A stretch of 64,000 nt of DNA from Acorus gramineus (GCA_030737835.1 JAUJYN010000025.1:2232001-2296000); one strand, 5' to 3'; shown: positions 46,091 through 58,331, numbered from the stretch's first letter. The notes: generated by a model not told the origin, from the letters alone. Made by a program: numbers and translations.

Positions 46091-47188
46091 AGCTTGTACT
46101 CTTGTGCAATCCAACGGGCCCTCAACTCATCAGTGTCTAAGGAGCAGAAGGTTTGGCGATTCACTAGTAAACGTAGTGCCCCAATAGCGAACAAGTACTC
46201 TACCGATGATCTAGACAGTCCTTCGGTGTTTGCTAGAACTTGCAAGGCATGCACAACTGTTGGGACATCTTCAGTGGATTTGACACTGGACTTCTTTCTT
46301 GTCCTCTCCTCAAGTAAATTATCAATACGGTCCAGTGAGGTCTCTAGGACTTGTCCGGTACTTGCTTTCGACCTTTTCACTCCACCACCGGATCGTTGAG
46401 CTGTCGGTGCTCTAAGAGGACTAGTTGCCTCTGAACCTAGGTTGACACCGTTGGACTGATTGGCACCAGATGGTTCAGTTAGTGGAGTTTCAGAAGGTAA
46501 GGCTTCAGTTTCTTGTTGTTTCTCTACAGAAGGAGCAACACTTTCTGTAGTTGGTGAGACAAGTTTCTCTTGTTGCCAGACATACTTGTTACCTGACGGG
46601 ATTTTATTATGGTCACCAATAGCAGCGCCATGTCCGAATAATATGTCCAACTCTTCCTCATGCGCGAGAGGGAAGTACGCGAACTTATCTCCTCCGATGT
46701 GTCTCTATATGAAGTACATGTTTTTGGTTAGATATATTTGAACCCTATGATTAATATTGAAGCATATACTTTAGCAATTCAATCAATACCTGTGCAAATT
46801 GGGACCACCATTCATGAGGCATTTTATAAGTCTTTTTTTGCTCATCCCATCCTAGTCCTGTTTCCTTTTGTAAAGCCTTCCACATTTGCCAATCCTTTCT
46901 AGTGGTGTCCCAATGATTTTTAAGTTGATCTTTTTCATAAATAATTCCACATCTCTCATTGAATTTTGCACTCAAGTTCATGTAACCAACTTTGTTCAAA
47001 GTTTGGCTAGGCTTGTTTCCAGCCTGCACTTCTTCCAAACATATACTAATAAAAACTTCGTATTTATGATTATCCCACACTGCCTTCTTTCGATACACAT
47101 CACTTGTTCTCTTTCCTTTGGTTCTGAAGGCTAATTTTTGCACATTGGTTGATAGACTAGATTGACTGTTGTCACCTTGGCTATCCAT
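46057..47188 (-). CDS. Harbinger Myb/SANT-like DNA-binding protein, C-terminus altered by LTR insertion
   Basis: This is the partner of the DDE transposase; in Harbinger elements it binds DNA ends and helps the transposase enter the nucleus. Exons: 47188-46790 and from 46704 onward (donor CACAG|GTATTG, acceptor TATAG). The Myb/SANT-like domain lies near residues 35-135: KAVWDNHKYEVFISICLEEV, LKNHWDTTRKDWQMWKAL and KMPHEWWSQFAQ. The second half is Ser/Thr/Pro-rich, then a helical C-terminus (ALQVLANTEGLSRSSVEYLF ... RWIAQEYK). The gypsy element entered at the codon after EYK: the original frame continues at 36323 with LSHDTS and a TAG at 36302-36300, while the present frame runs ten residues into the LTR and stops at 46057. 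The start is the ATG at 47188. Coding is otherwise intact, so only the last few residues and the 3' UTR are changed. Confidence 0.85.
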
Positions 47189-47779
47189 CTGCACTTAAAA
47201 AAAACAAAACATGCACTTTTGAATGTTTATAGTTGAAGAGTGGAATGGGCGTCCATCAACGTTTAATTGAACCAAACTTATACATGAAGCCTCACAATAA
47301 CCTGTACTCCTGTGGTACGAAGCTATAGTTGGGCTTACATTATACATTATTCATGTGACAACCATTCTGGTTGCTATTCAATTTCATTTTAACAACAAAG
47401 ATAAAATAATTGCCAGACAATTTTTCGTGAATGTTGGATGACATAGAAGCCAGCACTCAGCAGTGTATACCTATTGAAGTGTGGTATAAGATAGCTGGTG
47501 GCATAAAGAGGAAGGAATTATGAGTCCTGATTTGTGCTACGTTACTACTCCATGTGAAACTCCTGCGTATGAGAAGTACAAGTATTGTCATTTATTTTAC
47601 AGTTTTGGAATAATTATAATGGCATTCTACGGGTGGCCATCAGGTGGATTCATAGGGTATTCTTCAGGATAACCCTTCTGGTATGTAAGGGTAGAAAATG
47701 TATAAGAATTTAACATACAGAACATGATGTTATATTGAAAAGTTTAGCCCAGATTCAACTTTGGTTATTTATACCAATC

Positions 47780-48480
47780 TTCATACTGGCATATCACATG
47801 TGAGTGGCTGGGATAAAAAACAAATGACATGTTTTTTTAAATGAATGTGGACAACAAATATGCAGAATAATACCTCGAATTCAGACCTATGTAATGACAA
47901 TACATGACTCAATTTTCTAGTACATCATCCCAAACTGAATATTATTTTATGGCCCATTCAAACAACAGGCATGTCACACATGAGGAGCAGAAAGAAGAAA
48001 CAAATGAAATTCATGATTGTCTGGAAAAAAATAATTCACATTTTGCATAAGACCTTTTTAAAAAACACAACCATGAAGTTATATAGCACATGATCCCAAA
48101 CTTATGGGTTTTTTATAGCCCACCAAACCAAGAAGCATGTAGTATGTGAGGAGAATTATATCAGAAAATGAAATGTACAAAAGAGATAACATATTTTGGA
48201 AATGAATGTTTGACCTATTTACCATAGAAAACAACCGGTGTTATTCTACATGATCACAAACTGAATAGTTTTTGGATAGGCCTATTCAAACAACAAGCAC
48301 CTCACATATGAGGAGCAGATTGTTGCTAGCAAATGGAGCACCCACCGTGGAAATAAAAGTTCACAATTTTGGGGAATCAAGCTTGGCCTTTTTAACAGAA
48401 TAATCATTGATATTATTGATATTATTCTCACACCGAGGATCACAAACAGAATCTCACATCTGAGGAAATTCTAAAAATAG
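47780..48480. repeat. Diverged tandem repeat, about five units of 150-180 bp
   Basis: Units carry the signature CATRTSACACATGAGGAGCAG-like box at about 47789, 47970, 48134, 48299 and 48451. Each is followed by an AT-rich part with AAATGAAAT or AAATGACAT and, about 100 bases on, a box like ACATGATCCCAAACTGAATA preceding GGCCCATTCAAACAACAAGCA. Spacing is about 181, 164, 165 and 152 bases. Confidence 0.65.
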
Positions 48481-48689
48481 AGAATACCAAATGTGCGGAC
48501 GTGGTTAGGAAGAGTTCACATGAATTTTCACTAAACGAATAAGTTCCTAATAGTAGTAAATAAAATCCACTCAAAAACCTACTCGAGGCTAAAGGAACAT
48601 ATTAACCCTAAACGAATATTGTCATTCTGAAAAATTCCTTTTTCATGGAAGTGTGGGTGCGGTGTGAAATTAAGGAAATATAAAACTTA

Positions 48690-48970
48690 CTGTAAGGATC
48701 TCTGCTGACAATGAAGGGGATGCTCTTGACCAATGTTGGGATTAGTGGTCGAAGTCAAACCGATCTGTGTAAGAACATGAAACGAGTGAAAGATGGACCG
48801 TCAAATTACTACGAAGAAATATAATAACCCCAATCGATCAAACGTCAAAAACTAGTAAAACCACAAAAACAAATACTTACTGTAAGGAGGTTAGATGACA
48901 ATGAAGGGATCTCTCAACCCCAATGTTGCCTCCGGTGATCGAAATCTGATCGAACTGTCATTGTGACCTA
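48690..48970. repeat. Imperfect tandem duplication near the right end of the Harbinger
   Basis: ACTTACTGTAAGGA with GACAATGAAGGG and CAATGTTG..., then GGTCGAAGTCAAACCGATCTG at about 48690-48765, resembles ACTTACTGTAAGGAGG, GACAATGAAGGG, CAATGTTGCC and GATCGAAATCTGATCGAACTG at about 48876-48960. Confidence 0.6.
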
Positions 48971-49501
48971 GGGTTTCGGTTGGGGGAGATGTTGACCGAC
49001 GAGAGAGGCAAGAGAGGCTGCAAACCCTAACAACTCATTTAGGGGTCTTGGGTGCTAGGGTTTCACAGCCACTAAAGGCCACCATTTACAGTGACAAGAG
49101 AGATGACAGAAGGTCTCAATTCGGGTGAGACGAGAATGAGCGAGAGCGTTTTTATGAGAGAGGCGAGAGAGGGCCTCAGATCGGGTGAGACGAGAGAGGA
49201 ATGAAACATCTGAATTCCACTGGATTTCAAGAGAGAGAAGGTAAGTGTTTAGACAAAACCCTATATATATGTCTGTAGTTTTCTTGAAACTGAATGGGTA
49301 TAATAGACATTTCACCTGTCCTTTATTTTGGTTTTCAATCTAGCTTTTACAGAAAGCTCCCCCGATGAGCTTCCAACATCACTCGGTTTTCGTCCAAAAT
49401 TACACACAATCGCAACCACCCGATTTTGCAATCAAGAGTAAAAAATGGATGTTTGGTTTGCATTCTACCCCAACCAAATTTTCAAATCACAAACACACCC
49501 C

Positions 49502-49523
49502 TAAACGGGCAACCAACACACCC
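49502..49523 (-). repeat. Right terminal inverted repeat of the Harbinger
   Basis: The complement begins GGGTGTGTTGGTTGCCCG. It is followed by TAA at 49524-49526, the same duplication as on the left. Confidence 0.88.
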
Positions 49524-49618
49524 TAAATCTAATATATAAATCACTTTTCTTTTCTTTTGTTTTATTTTTGGAAAAATTAATTTGGATCCACGTGATTATT
49601 CATCTATTATTTTTATCA

Positions 49619-50065
49619 CCCGTTTGGATATAGAATAGCTCAGGAGATAAGTGAAAATAAAGCAAAATATTTGTTTTTATTGTTTAGATGTAGAGAATAT
49701 CTAGGGATAAACTATGTTAGAATAAACTGGTATAAAATGGTATATGGATTTTAATCAACCTTTGTAATTAAAGTTATTTCAGGATATTCCAGTCAAAGAT
49801 TATGTGGTCCAGTGTCAAATCAACTGTCATCAACTCTAATGATTACTTGTCCAATCAACTATCATTATTTTTTCACCTTTTATAAATCTTTATTCACACT
49901 TTATTCACATTTTACCCAACCAAAAAAAGTTTTATTATCACGTTTTCCAACGAGAATAATTCAAAATACAACCAAACACAAAATCATTTTATCCTTATTT
50001 ATACTCACTTATGTCGGAATAACTGTATACCTAAGAATAAGTCATATTCTGTATCCAAACGGGGG
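49619..50065. mobile_element. Possible MITE with CCCGTTTGGATA inverted ends
   Basis: The left end CCCGTTTGGATATAGAATA and the right end ATTCTGTATCCAAACGGGGG are inverted repeats of about 18 bp with one mismatch. The 0.45-kb interior is AT-rich and non-coding. I could not find a convincing target duplication, so the class is open. Confidence 0.5.
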
Positions 50066-50465
50066 CAGAAGATACTTAAAACTTTTTAAGTTTTTGCAAA
50101 TCCCTAAGGCGGTAAAAATTCATTTTTATGTCCTTTTCGATTGATGTTGTTAGTTTGTCTGTTAGCAATACTGAAAATGCCTCTGCCCAACGATCTAATG
50201 TATACTGTTAATATTTTCATATATATTTTTAAGTATCTCATATACTATTTTAACACTCATGTATACAGTGAACATTCTTCGCAATAACCACATTTTGATA
50301 GTTGAACATAAATGTCTTGATATTTGAAATTTAAAAATGTTTCATTTAGAAATATATACATCTTGATATTTGGAGCCTTTGTGATTATGTGCAGAAGAGG
50401 GAGAGAGAGAGGTATAAACAAAAGAACAAAATGATAAAATGAGAAAGAAATTGGTAAAAGATAAC

Positions 50466-50973
50466 TAGGGCTACTACCGGAGGGGGGGGGGGGGGGTTGG
50501 GTTTGAGTTGACCCCAACTCGAACTTCAAGGTGTTCAACCCTAACCTAACCCAACCCGACGACTCTATCTGGAACCCAACCTATAACTTGAACCAACCCA
50601 CGAAACCCAATTTTCAAGCCTAATTTTTAACAAAAAAATATACATTTTATAAATTTTAATCATCCATTAAAACAATCTAAGTCCAAAAAAAAAAAATATA
50701 TATTGTGATCTAAATGTAGAGATTTAGAGTAAAAAATCAAGTGTCAATGGCACATGCCTCATGGCCCATTTAGAATATCATATAAGTGTCTACTACATAT
50801 TCAGATTAAGTCAAGTTGTCTATTATGCCAACCTGAACCCACCCTGATTTCTTACTCAACCCGAATTGGTTAATCAGAACTCGAACCTGAAACCAATTTT
50901 TACAACCCAATCTATGTAAAAATTGGATTTAACACATCAGGTCGGGTTGAACCCAACTCAAGTTGCATCCCTA
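50466..50973. mobile_element. hAT-like MITE with 8-bp TSD
   Basis: The left end TAGGGCTACTACC and the right end (complement) TAGGGATGCAACTT are flanked by AAGATAAC (50458-50465) and AGGATAAC (50974-50981), 7 of 8 identical. The interior is rich in CCAACCC/GGGTTGGG repeats and starts with a G15 run (50482-50496). TAGGG termini and 8-bp sites fit hAT. No coding capacity. Confidence 0.65.
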
Positions 50974-51174
50974 AGGATAACCCAAATGGAAGGAAGGATC
51001 CATAACAAAATACATTCACTAACCTAGGGATCTAAAAAAAATTTCAACAGAGTATGTTATCTAAAAATAATAAAGGAGTGACTTGGAGGACCCATGACTA
51101 ATTTCTTTTTTTTAAGGTGTCAAAGGCTGTGCAAATGGGGCAACCGTACATAAAATATAACATATATAATCTAT

Positions 51175-51652
51175 GGAGTGCTGCTACACTCAGTTACAAA
51201 TGCAGACCATTTCTCAGACTCCACATCAGCCAATTTACGTGGAATTTTTTTTTATTTCACGTCAGCTTTCAAAAATGCCTGTGAAAATCCCCTCCCCCCA
51301 AAAGTTCCCGCCCAATTTTTTTGTTGTCACCCCATTTTGGCTTTCCATTGTTTTCTCTTCCCTACATATGCATTTCATCTACTATTCTCTCTCTCTCCTA
51401 CATTTGCTTTCCATTATTTTCTTTTCGCAACATTTGCATTTCATTTACTATTCGCTTCCATGTATTCTCTATCTCTCTCTCCTCCAGCGACGACCACCAC
51501 GACGGCAGTAAATATACCTCACAACTATCATTGCAGTCAGGGCACATAAAGTAGGTATATGCCTCGTTAGCATAAGATTCCAACATTTATTAGACTTCAT
51601 CTTTTGTTTTAAATGGTTTTTCATCATTTGTGAATGCCTTTTCGTTGAAGAA
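51175..51652 (+). repeat. Left TIR of the MULE
   Basis: It matches the complement of 59891-59412, for example ACTCAGTTACAAA, CCATTTCTCAGACTCCACAT, TCCCGCCCAATTTTTTTGTT, GGCACATAAAGTAGGTATAT and TTTGTGAATGCCTTTTCGT. Differences are few, mainly in CT-repeat length. ORFs 51173-51554 are shadows that recur in the other TIR. Confidence 0.85.
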
Positions 51653-51703
51653 ATTCATCTTTCAAGTGCCTTTGAAGATTCCTCCAGTGAAACGGTTGGA
51701 TCA

Positions 51704-54700
51704 TGTTATGCCTGTGTCATTTGGAGCCTTATTTTTTTCGATCGGAGTCGCTAAAATTTTGGCTTTTAGCCACCTGCGGGAGTTGGAGTACTCTAATTGA
51801 AAATCTAACTGCATATTATGGGTCCTGGTACCGTTTTGTACTACCCATAAAAATTTCATCAAATTCCGGTAACGTTTTGAAAAATATGCAGTTCTAAATC
51901 GTATCCGGGTTTTGAGAGTTCCTTGTTTGATGGGTGGAATAGTGTCAAGATATTTTGGTGAATGTGGTGACCTTTGGTAACCTCACCCCCCCTTTGCTTA
52001 GTGGTGAAGCAATCTTTGGTTATTTTGAGTGTTAGAGGGTGAGAATAGGCTTAAGTGCACCCCCTTTTTCTCTCCTTCTCATCACCCACCCAAAGTGAGA
52101 AAAAGCTCTCACTCTCTCTCACTCTCGTCTCTCCCTCTCCCTCTCTGTTTTTGAGTGTTTGTGTGTGTGATAATGAAGGAAAAGATCAAGAAGAAGCACA
52201 AGAAAGAGTGAAAAAGGGTGAGTGTGTGTGTTGTTGTTGTTGCTTCTCTTCTCTCTATCTCCCTCTCATGCCCTCTTTAACCCCTGTTTCCAGCCATGAA
52301 AGGCTTGAGGAGATGCTGATGAGGTGGTGGTGGTTGAGGTGGTCGCGGGTGTGTCGAGAGCCCCGCATCTCCCCATTTCCCTCCCCCTGTTTTGGTAAAG
52401 CAGCTCTCTATCTTTTAAAGATCTCAGTGAATCTAGTATTTAGAGACACATTTTTAAGATTATGTATTCATATGATATGATCATCTGTGTCAAGTTGTTA
52501 TATATGAAATTTGGGCTCTTTATGATATCTATGGTGTAAGTTAGAACATGTTTTGCATGACCTGTCTAGATTCGCGTTGGAATTGATCTGCTTCTGGAAA
52601 TAATTTATTTCGGACTTGTAGAGACAAAATTAGGTTCTAATGTGATCCCAGCATATCAAAGAATGTGTATGATTTATTTCATAATTTTTGGATGTGTATT
52701 TGGTGCTGTAGAGATCAAATAGTAGGGCTGGTTGCAACAGGTTTAGCAATTTTACTCAATTGTGTGTCAAGGAGTTGTTTGCATGTGTCTTGTGTGATAA
52801 TTTGGAAGTATCAGGAGTTAGGGTCTTCATGAAGTAGGCTTATAAGTGTGTCAGTAGGTTCCATAGATTAATTGTGGATCATTTGTTGTGTTTTGCAAAT
52901 CTCGTAGACCGGACGCGCGGCGATCCGGGTATCGGTGAGTGGTTCGATCCAACCCTTCGGGAAGCGTTGGATGCACGTAGTTGTGCGTCACGCATCCGTT
53001 GGGCACCCTGACTATACTACTTATTTAGATAAGTAGTATGGTCATATCTAACTCATAATATGCTAGGTATTTGCATGCTAGGTTAGTATAGCTCGTATAT
53101 TGGGTAGAACCCCCCTATTTCTACCATATACTTGTTTATGTATCATATTCATGTGTGAATTATTATGTTTGTATGAGCCCTACGTTCATGGGCATGCGTG
53201 ATGTGTCTTAATATGAATGTATATAATATGCATGCCTTAGGTAGTCTCTATTTATTGTCACGCCCCGGGCGTCCCCGGGACGCGGCAAACGTATATATGA
53301 TATCAGCAGTCAATACAGGAAGTCAATAACATACTCTAACAACATCAACAATTTCAACACAGACAACAAAGGGGCTGACATAATATATACACAAAAAGCG
53401 GAAGCTAAAAAGACTGAATCTATAACTCAAAGACATATTACAGACTCGATACATAATCAACTATCCTGTGAGAGCCAACATATACAATGACATCCAAATA
53501 ATATACAAACGCGTGCCCAAGCATGGAATATAACACATACAATCAAAAGGGATGCTGATAGCCTCTGAAACTCGCGGGACGTGGCGCTACTCCGCTACTG
53601 GTGAAGTCCCTCGGGGAGCTCCTCCTCCAGATCCGACTCAGATGACACTGGAGAAAAATATTATGCGAGGGGTGAGCCACACGCTCAGTGAACAGCACAA
53701 CCCATGCATCACAGTTTATATTAACCACAATCTCATTATACAAGCCTCAAAGTGCCAGGAACTACACAAAACCAGTGGGTCGCTATCGCCAACCCACTAC
53801 ACCCTCACCCTCACCCTCACCCCTCAATAGGTGACATAGGATATTGGGACTTACAAACCAGTGGGTCGCTACATCGTCGACCCACCACACCCTCACCCTC
53901 ACCCCTCAATATGGTGACATAGGATAGTGGGACTGACTAGGCTGTTGGTCACCCTTGGTCCACCGATAGTCTCTCCCCACTCTGTAGGCCGCTTGGCCAC
54001 TCCCACATTCAGCACAGTCCGTCCCAAATCAGGAGGTGCCTACTGATGGGAGCCCCTCCACGGGACAGCCTTTCTAACGCCGGGGCAGTCTCTACACGGA
54101 TCCAACGAAGGGAACAGAACAGCCTATCCATACGCATATGATCCACTCGGATCCGCCGACAACACATCACAACAACTCTAATGTCATGAATTCTTCAGAA
54201 TTCCTCCAGGGCGCATAACCAAGATGCGGGGAACGTATATAATAATAATTAATGAGGGTTATAATATTATTGGGAAAAGAAACCTTGGGAGGGCAGCGTG
54301 AGGTCCCGATATAGGACATCCCGACAACCAAACAAGGAACACGGAGTACCCTAACCCGGGTCTCAATGTTGACCTCGCAAGGCCCCTCCCCATAATACTA
54401 TCTAAGACATGCTAATAATCATATGCTAGCATTTAATTTAATAAATTAAACTAGTAGGACACATGCATAGGTCGAGGCTCCCTAGCATGCGAACAGGGTG
54501 ACAGGATGCATGGCTCTTACACATATCCTAAGGGTGCAAGTCCCTAACATACAAAGTCTAGGATAGCATGCATACTACATTTTAATCATGCTTGCATGGA
54601 TTACACAAGTTAATATAGCCTATGGTGCCCCAGGGGAGGACGGTATACGCCCAAGTGCATATAACGCCTCCCTACTGGGTTGGGTTGTCCCACTCACCAA

Positions 54701-57700
54701 AGACCGGGTCGTCGCGTGACCGTCCGTCAAGATCTGCAAAATAGGGTAATCAAATCGGTGAGTAAAATACAGAAATAAACCCAAAAATACTCTAAAAATA
54801 CACAACACTCGGGCAAACGTACATACGGCCCGTACACACGCGAGCCCGAGCACCCCGACTCACTCCCGAACCCCCGGGCAGCCGTACGCATGGCCACCCG
54901 CCCTGGGCGCACAGCCGAGCCCCGGCCCGCACGCCCAGACGCACTGCTGAGCCCAGCCCGCACGCCCGGACACCCTACCGAGCCCCCCACCGGTGCACCG
55001 CGCGCTCACTGCGCCCCAGCGCAGCGGCTCGCGCGCACACCCGCACGCCCAGCGCCCCATCGCAGCATCCCGCGCGCACCACCAGCTCGCACCACCCGCT
55101 CGTCCAGCCCCGGGTGCACCCGTGCGCACTGCGCCCCAGCGCAGCGCCCCGCACGCGCTCCCGCCCGCCCTGCGCCCCAGCGCAGTGCCCCGCACACACT
55201 CCCCGCTCGGCGCCCTGCGCGCAGCACCCGCACGCGGCCCCGCACGGCGCCCAGCGCGCAGCACCCGAACACCCCTGCTCCACCCGCGCACACGCCCGAC
55301 AGCGCCCAGCCCTGAGCCTGCCAGCCTGCCTGCCCTGCCTGCCTGCGCTGCCAGCCTACCCGAGCCAACCTACCACCCTGCCCAAGCCACCCTACCACCC
55401 CTCACCGGCCACCAATGGCCTCCAACCGCCACCAACAGCCACCAGCACTCAAAACCACCCTCCTAACATGCATCTAAGCAAGAAAAGGAAGGAAAAAGAG
55501 CTTACCCTAGGAGAGGAAAGGAAGGGAAGGGACGGGAACCGGGAGCTCTTCGTGCAACGAAACACCTCTCGAAAGACCTCCACCACCAAGAACTCTTTCA
55601 GCCTTCAAAGGGGCTGAAAACAGAGGAGAAAAGAGGGCGTGAGAAGGGGCCACGCATGTGGGAACTCGAATCCGAGACCACCGGAAGGTAGATCGGGAGC
55701 ACACCTATCTTTTCTCTTCTTAAGATTTTTGGATCCAACACCTCTAGCTAGGTCAAAAGGTGGAAAAAGAGAGAGGGGGAGAGAGAAATTTAATTGGGGA
55801 AGATGATGAATAGTGGAGGAAGATATTTTAGCTTCACTTATATATAATCCCCACAATTAGATTAGGCTAAGCTAGGTTAATTAGGGTTTAAGCTAGCATT
55901 AGGGAGGCTTAAGTGTGGTTTGACCCTAGTCAACCCAACCACACTAAAATCCAAACATATTTGACCAAGTCATGGGGCCCACTTTGACCAAGTCAAGTCT
56001 CCCAATGACTTCTCGCTCGGTCAAAACCCGGATACGCTTCAGAACTGTGAAATTCTGAAATGTTACCGAAATTCGATGACATTTTCGTGAGCGGCTTGGA
56101 ATGGCACCAGGACACATAATATGCAGTTAGATTCTCGATCGGAGTCCTTAAACTCAGGACGATAGCTAACAGTCCAAGATTTTAGCGGTTCCGATCGAAA
56201 AATGAAAAAAACCCGAAAAACTACCAGAAGGTTAAAAGTGACACATATATAACATTTATAGTACTCCCTCCCTATGTTAGTAATATCTAGCATGATTAAA
56301 CCTGGGTTAATAACCGGGTGCATACTTAATATTCCTTGATCATAAGACTGGAGGACGTGGTATGGTTGTTGCACCCATCTTGTTGGGGCAAAGCTATGAC
56401 CAGCTTCCGAAGAGGATGAGACTTTCCCTCTCTCTCGCCCTCCCTCTTTGCGGGAACTGAGTAAGTAGATGCGATTTCCTACTCGACTCAGGTTCGTTTG
56501 GGAATATTGGCATGCACCTGTTAGTGCGCGAGATCGCGCTTGACCCTTCCCTTTTAAGTTGGTGATATCCAATGCATTTTAGGGTATATGCTTGAATGCT
56601 AGTATGCTTGTATGAGGTATGCTTGTATGCTTGAATGCTTGTATGCTTATATGAGGTATGCTTGTATGCATATTATTTAGCCCATGCATGGTATGTATAT
56701 TGTTTATCCATGTTAGGGAGTATCCCTATAATTATTTGATATGTTATCGTGCATGTAGTTCATGTACATAACTAAGATATAATTCTCCTGGATATATATG
56801 CGCATGTTAAAACTGATTAGGCCTATCTAAAATAGGCGTGGGTATGACCCGTTGTCGGGTTGTACCTTATTAGTTAGAGCGCTAGCGATGTAATCACCCC
56901 CGTGCATCCGAGCGATGCACTCGATTGGAATTCAGGAGAATTCATTATCTTATCGGTTTCGTTAAGCCGGTAGTTATGGCATTAAGCTAGGCCTACCCAT
57001 GCTAGGCGTGTGTATGAACCGCCTGTTGGGTTATGTGCCTTGGGCTTATTTCTGCGTGAGAGCAGAGGTAACCCCTTGTGTCCGAGCGACACATCCGTGT
57101 GGGAGTACAAGAGTTTTTGATATCATCGATATGTGATTATCGAGCGTAGCCCATAGGGTTTGCTTTGCGAACGTGGGGTGCTTCCTCCCAACATTGTCGT
57201 GCGTCGAAACACCCCAGCGTCGAAGCTGTCCTATTTGGGTGCCACCACTTGTAGGTGCTACCGATGCGTACCGCGGTACACATCTGGCTGATGTACAGGT
57301 AGAGGTTACGCAGGAGAGGGCTACCGGATGATATTGCGAGCGTGGAATCGTTCTCCCCTTCTTCGGATCTGCGTTGAAGCTACCCGACGTTAAAGCTATC
57401 TTGACAGAGGGCTTCCACCTGTAGGTACTACCGATGCGTTTGGCAGATGTACTGATCATGGGAGTATACCAGGTAGAGGCTACTCAGGAGAGGGCTACAT
57501 GATGATGAAGGGTGTAGAACAAAAGGTTTTCTTCCAACAGTCCTGTGTCACCCTTAGGGGTGAGGGTGAGGATGAGGTGAAGTCACGTCGCCGCGTGACC
57601 CATTCGTTTTCGTCCGTTCCCATAGTTGTTGGGTCCGGTTACGTATCGATGTTCAAGGACATCGTTGGGCAGTTATCTCGATGTAGATGATCTAGTAGTG

Positions 57701-58331
57701 TTGTGTAGACCAGTAATTCCGCGTCTCTTCGACCAACGGTATGGTCTCTCCCCAAGAGTCCCAAGAGTCTCCCTCCGGGAGTGAGGGTGAGGGTGAGGTT
57801 GGTCGCGCCGCCGCGTGACCTTGTTATCCATTGGGTTTCCACCCATGTTTTCCTTGAAAGGAAATTGCCTTAACATTGAACTATTGTAATGGTGATTGGT
57901 TTCCAGCCACTCACTGAGCTTGTAGCTCACCTCTCGCATACTATTTCTTCTTAGGGCAGTGTTGGGCGTGGAGCTGGAGCTTCCCGGTGGCGTGGTCTTA
58001 TGTGCGTGGAACGTTCTGTCCGGCGGGTGGCGAGTGCGAGGCTGTCAGCAGTCCTAGAGTCATTTTATGTATTGTAAATCGTGCATGTGGCACAGGTTGT
58101 ATTTTATTTGGACTAGACTTGGCTCTCACAGGACATTGATTGTGTATTCGAGTCTGTAATGATATTTTTGGTTTATAGACTTATTGATATTTTTATGCTT
58201 CCGCTTTTCAGTTGAGTTATTAGTTATCATAGATTTTGTGTTATTCATTGGAGTAATTGTTGACCTCTTGAAATTGATAGCTGATATTTAATATATTGCC
58301 ACGTCTCGGGGACGGCCGCCCTGGGGCTTGA
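51704..58331 (+). mobile_element. Solo LTR related to family A, interrupted by another LTR
   Basis: It starts TGTTATGCCTGTGTCA and ends GGGGCTTGACA; these are the family A ends in opposite orientation to the other copies. Flanking pentamers are GATCA (51699-51703) and GATCC (58332-58336), a one-mismatch target duplication. Subtracting the inner insertion (53256-56254 and one TSD) leaves about 3.6 kb, LTR-sized, with no gag or pol. Matching internal parts include GATCGGAGTC, AAATCTAACTGCATATTATG and GTATCCGGGTTTTG near 51740-51915, and CACTCACTGAGC with TCTCGCATA near 57910. The ORF at 52055-52480 lies in a low-complexity LTR leader and is not supported. Confidence 0.75.
53256..56254 (-). mobile_element. 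Solo LTR of family A
   Basis: 2999 bp from TGTCACGCCCCGGG to ACACATATATAACA, with a perfect target duplication TTTAT at 53251-53255 and 56255-56259. Orientation is as in 36324-39622. The GC-rich tract (about 54850-55330) is closer to the one at 1-560 than to the copy in the Harbinger. It contains no coding region; ORFs at 54860-55617 are GC artefacts. It inserted into the older LTR 51704-58331. Confidence 0.88.

Larger units (their letters stand above)
47195..49300 (-). other. 5' region of the Harbinger Myb gene
   Basis: This is non-coding DNA between the Myb start and the right end of the element. On the minus strand CCTAGGGTTTCGG-like leader sequence (about 48970) and an AG-acceptor just before the ATG (GCAG|ATGG at 47189) suggest a spliced 5' UTR. 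A diverged tandem repeat and a short duplication (see separate entries) occupy 47780-48970. Confidence 0.4.
27865..49523 (-). mobile_element. PIF/Harbinger DNA transposon, 21.7 kb with nested insertion
   Basis: The termini are near-perfect inverted repeats (27865-27887 and 49502-49523; left GGGTGCGTTTGGTTGCCC, right complement GGGTGTGTT-GGTTGCCC), flanked by the TAA duplications 27862-27864 and 49524-49526. TWA target sites, a DDE_4-type transposase and a Myb/SANT-like protein gene define the superfamily. Subterminal matches extend inward (AGGTGAAAT near 28053 and, inverted, near 49310). Removing the gypsy insertion (36324-46090 plus one TSD) leaves about 11.9 kb, large for this type. The extra length holds a GRF zinc-finger gene and a putative transposon ORF. 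The DDE and Myb genes are on the minus strand; the two cargo genes are on the plus strand. Confidence 0.88.

Noticed and set aside
47780..48480. CRISPR-like spaced repeat
   Set aside because: Plant nuclear DNA; repeats are diverged, units are about 165 bp and there are no identical short repeats.
49612..50070. Assigning the CCCGTTTGGATA element to a superfamily
   Set aside because: No target duplication of a diagnostic length could be seen, so only a MITE candidate is reported.
51173..51554. ORFs of 77-123 aa mirrored at 59507-59898
   Set aside because: They are the two MULE TIRs read in sense and antisense; Leu/Ser/Phe low complexity from CT repeats.
52055..52480. 141-aa ORF
   Set aside because: CT- and TG-repeat leader of an LTR; no domain.
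54860..55617. ORFs of 100-167 aa
   Set aside because: The GC-rich block of the solo LTR; same artefact.
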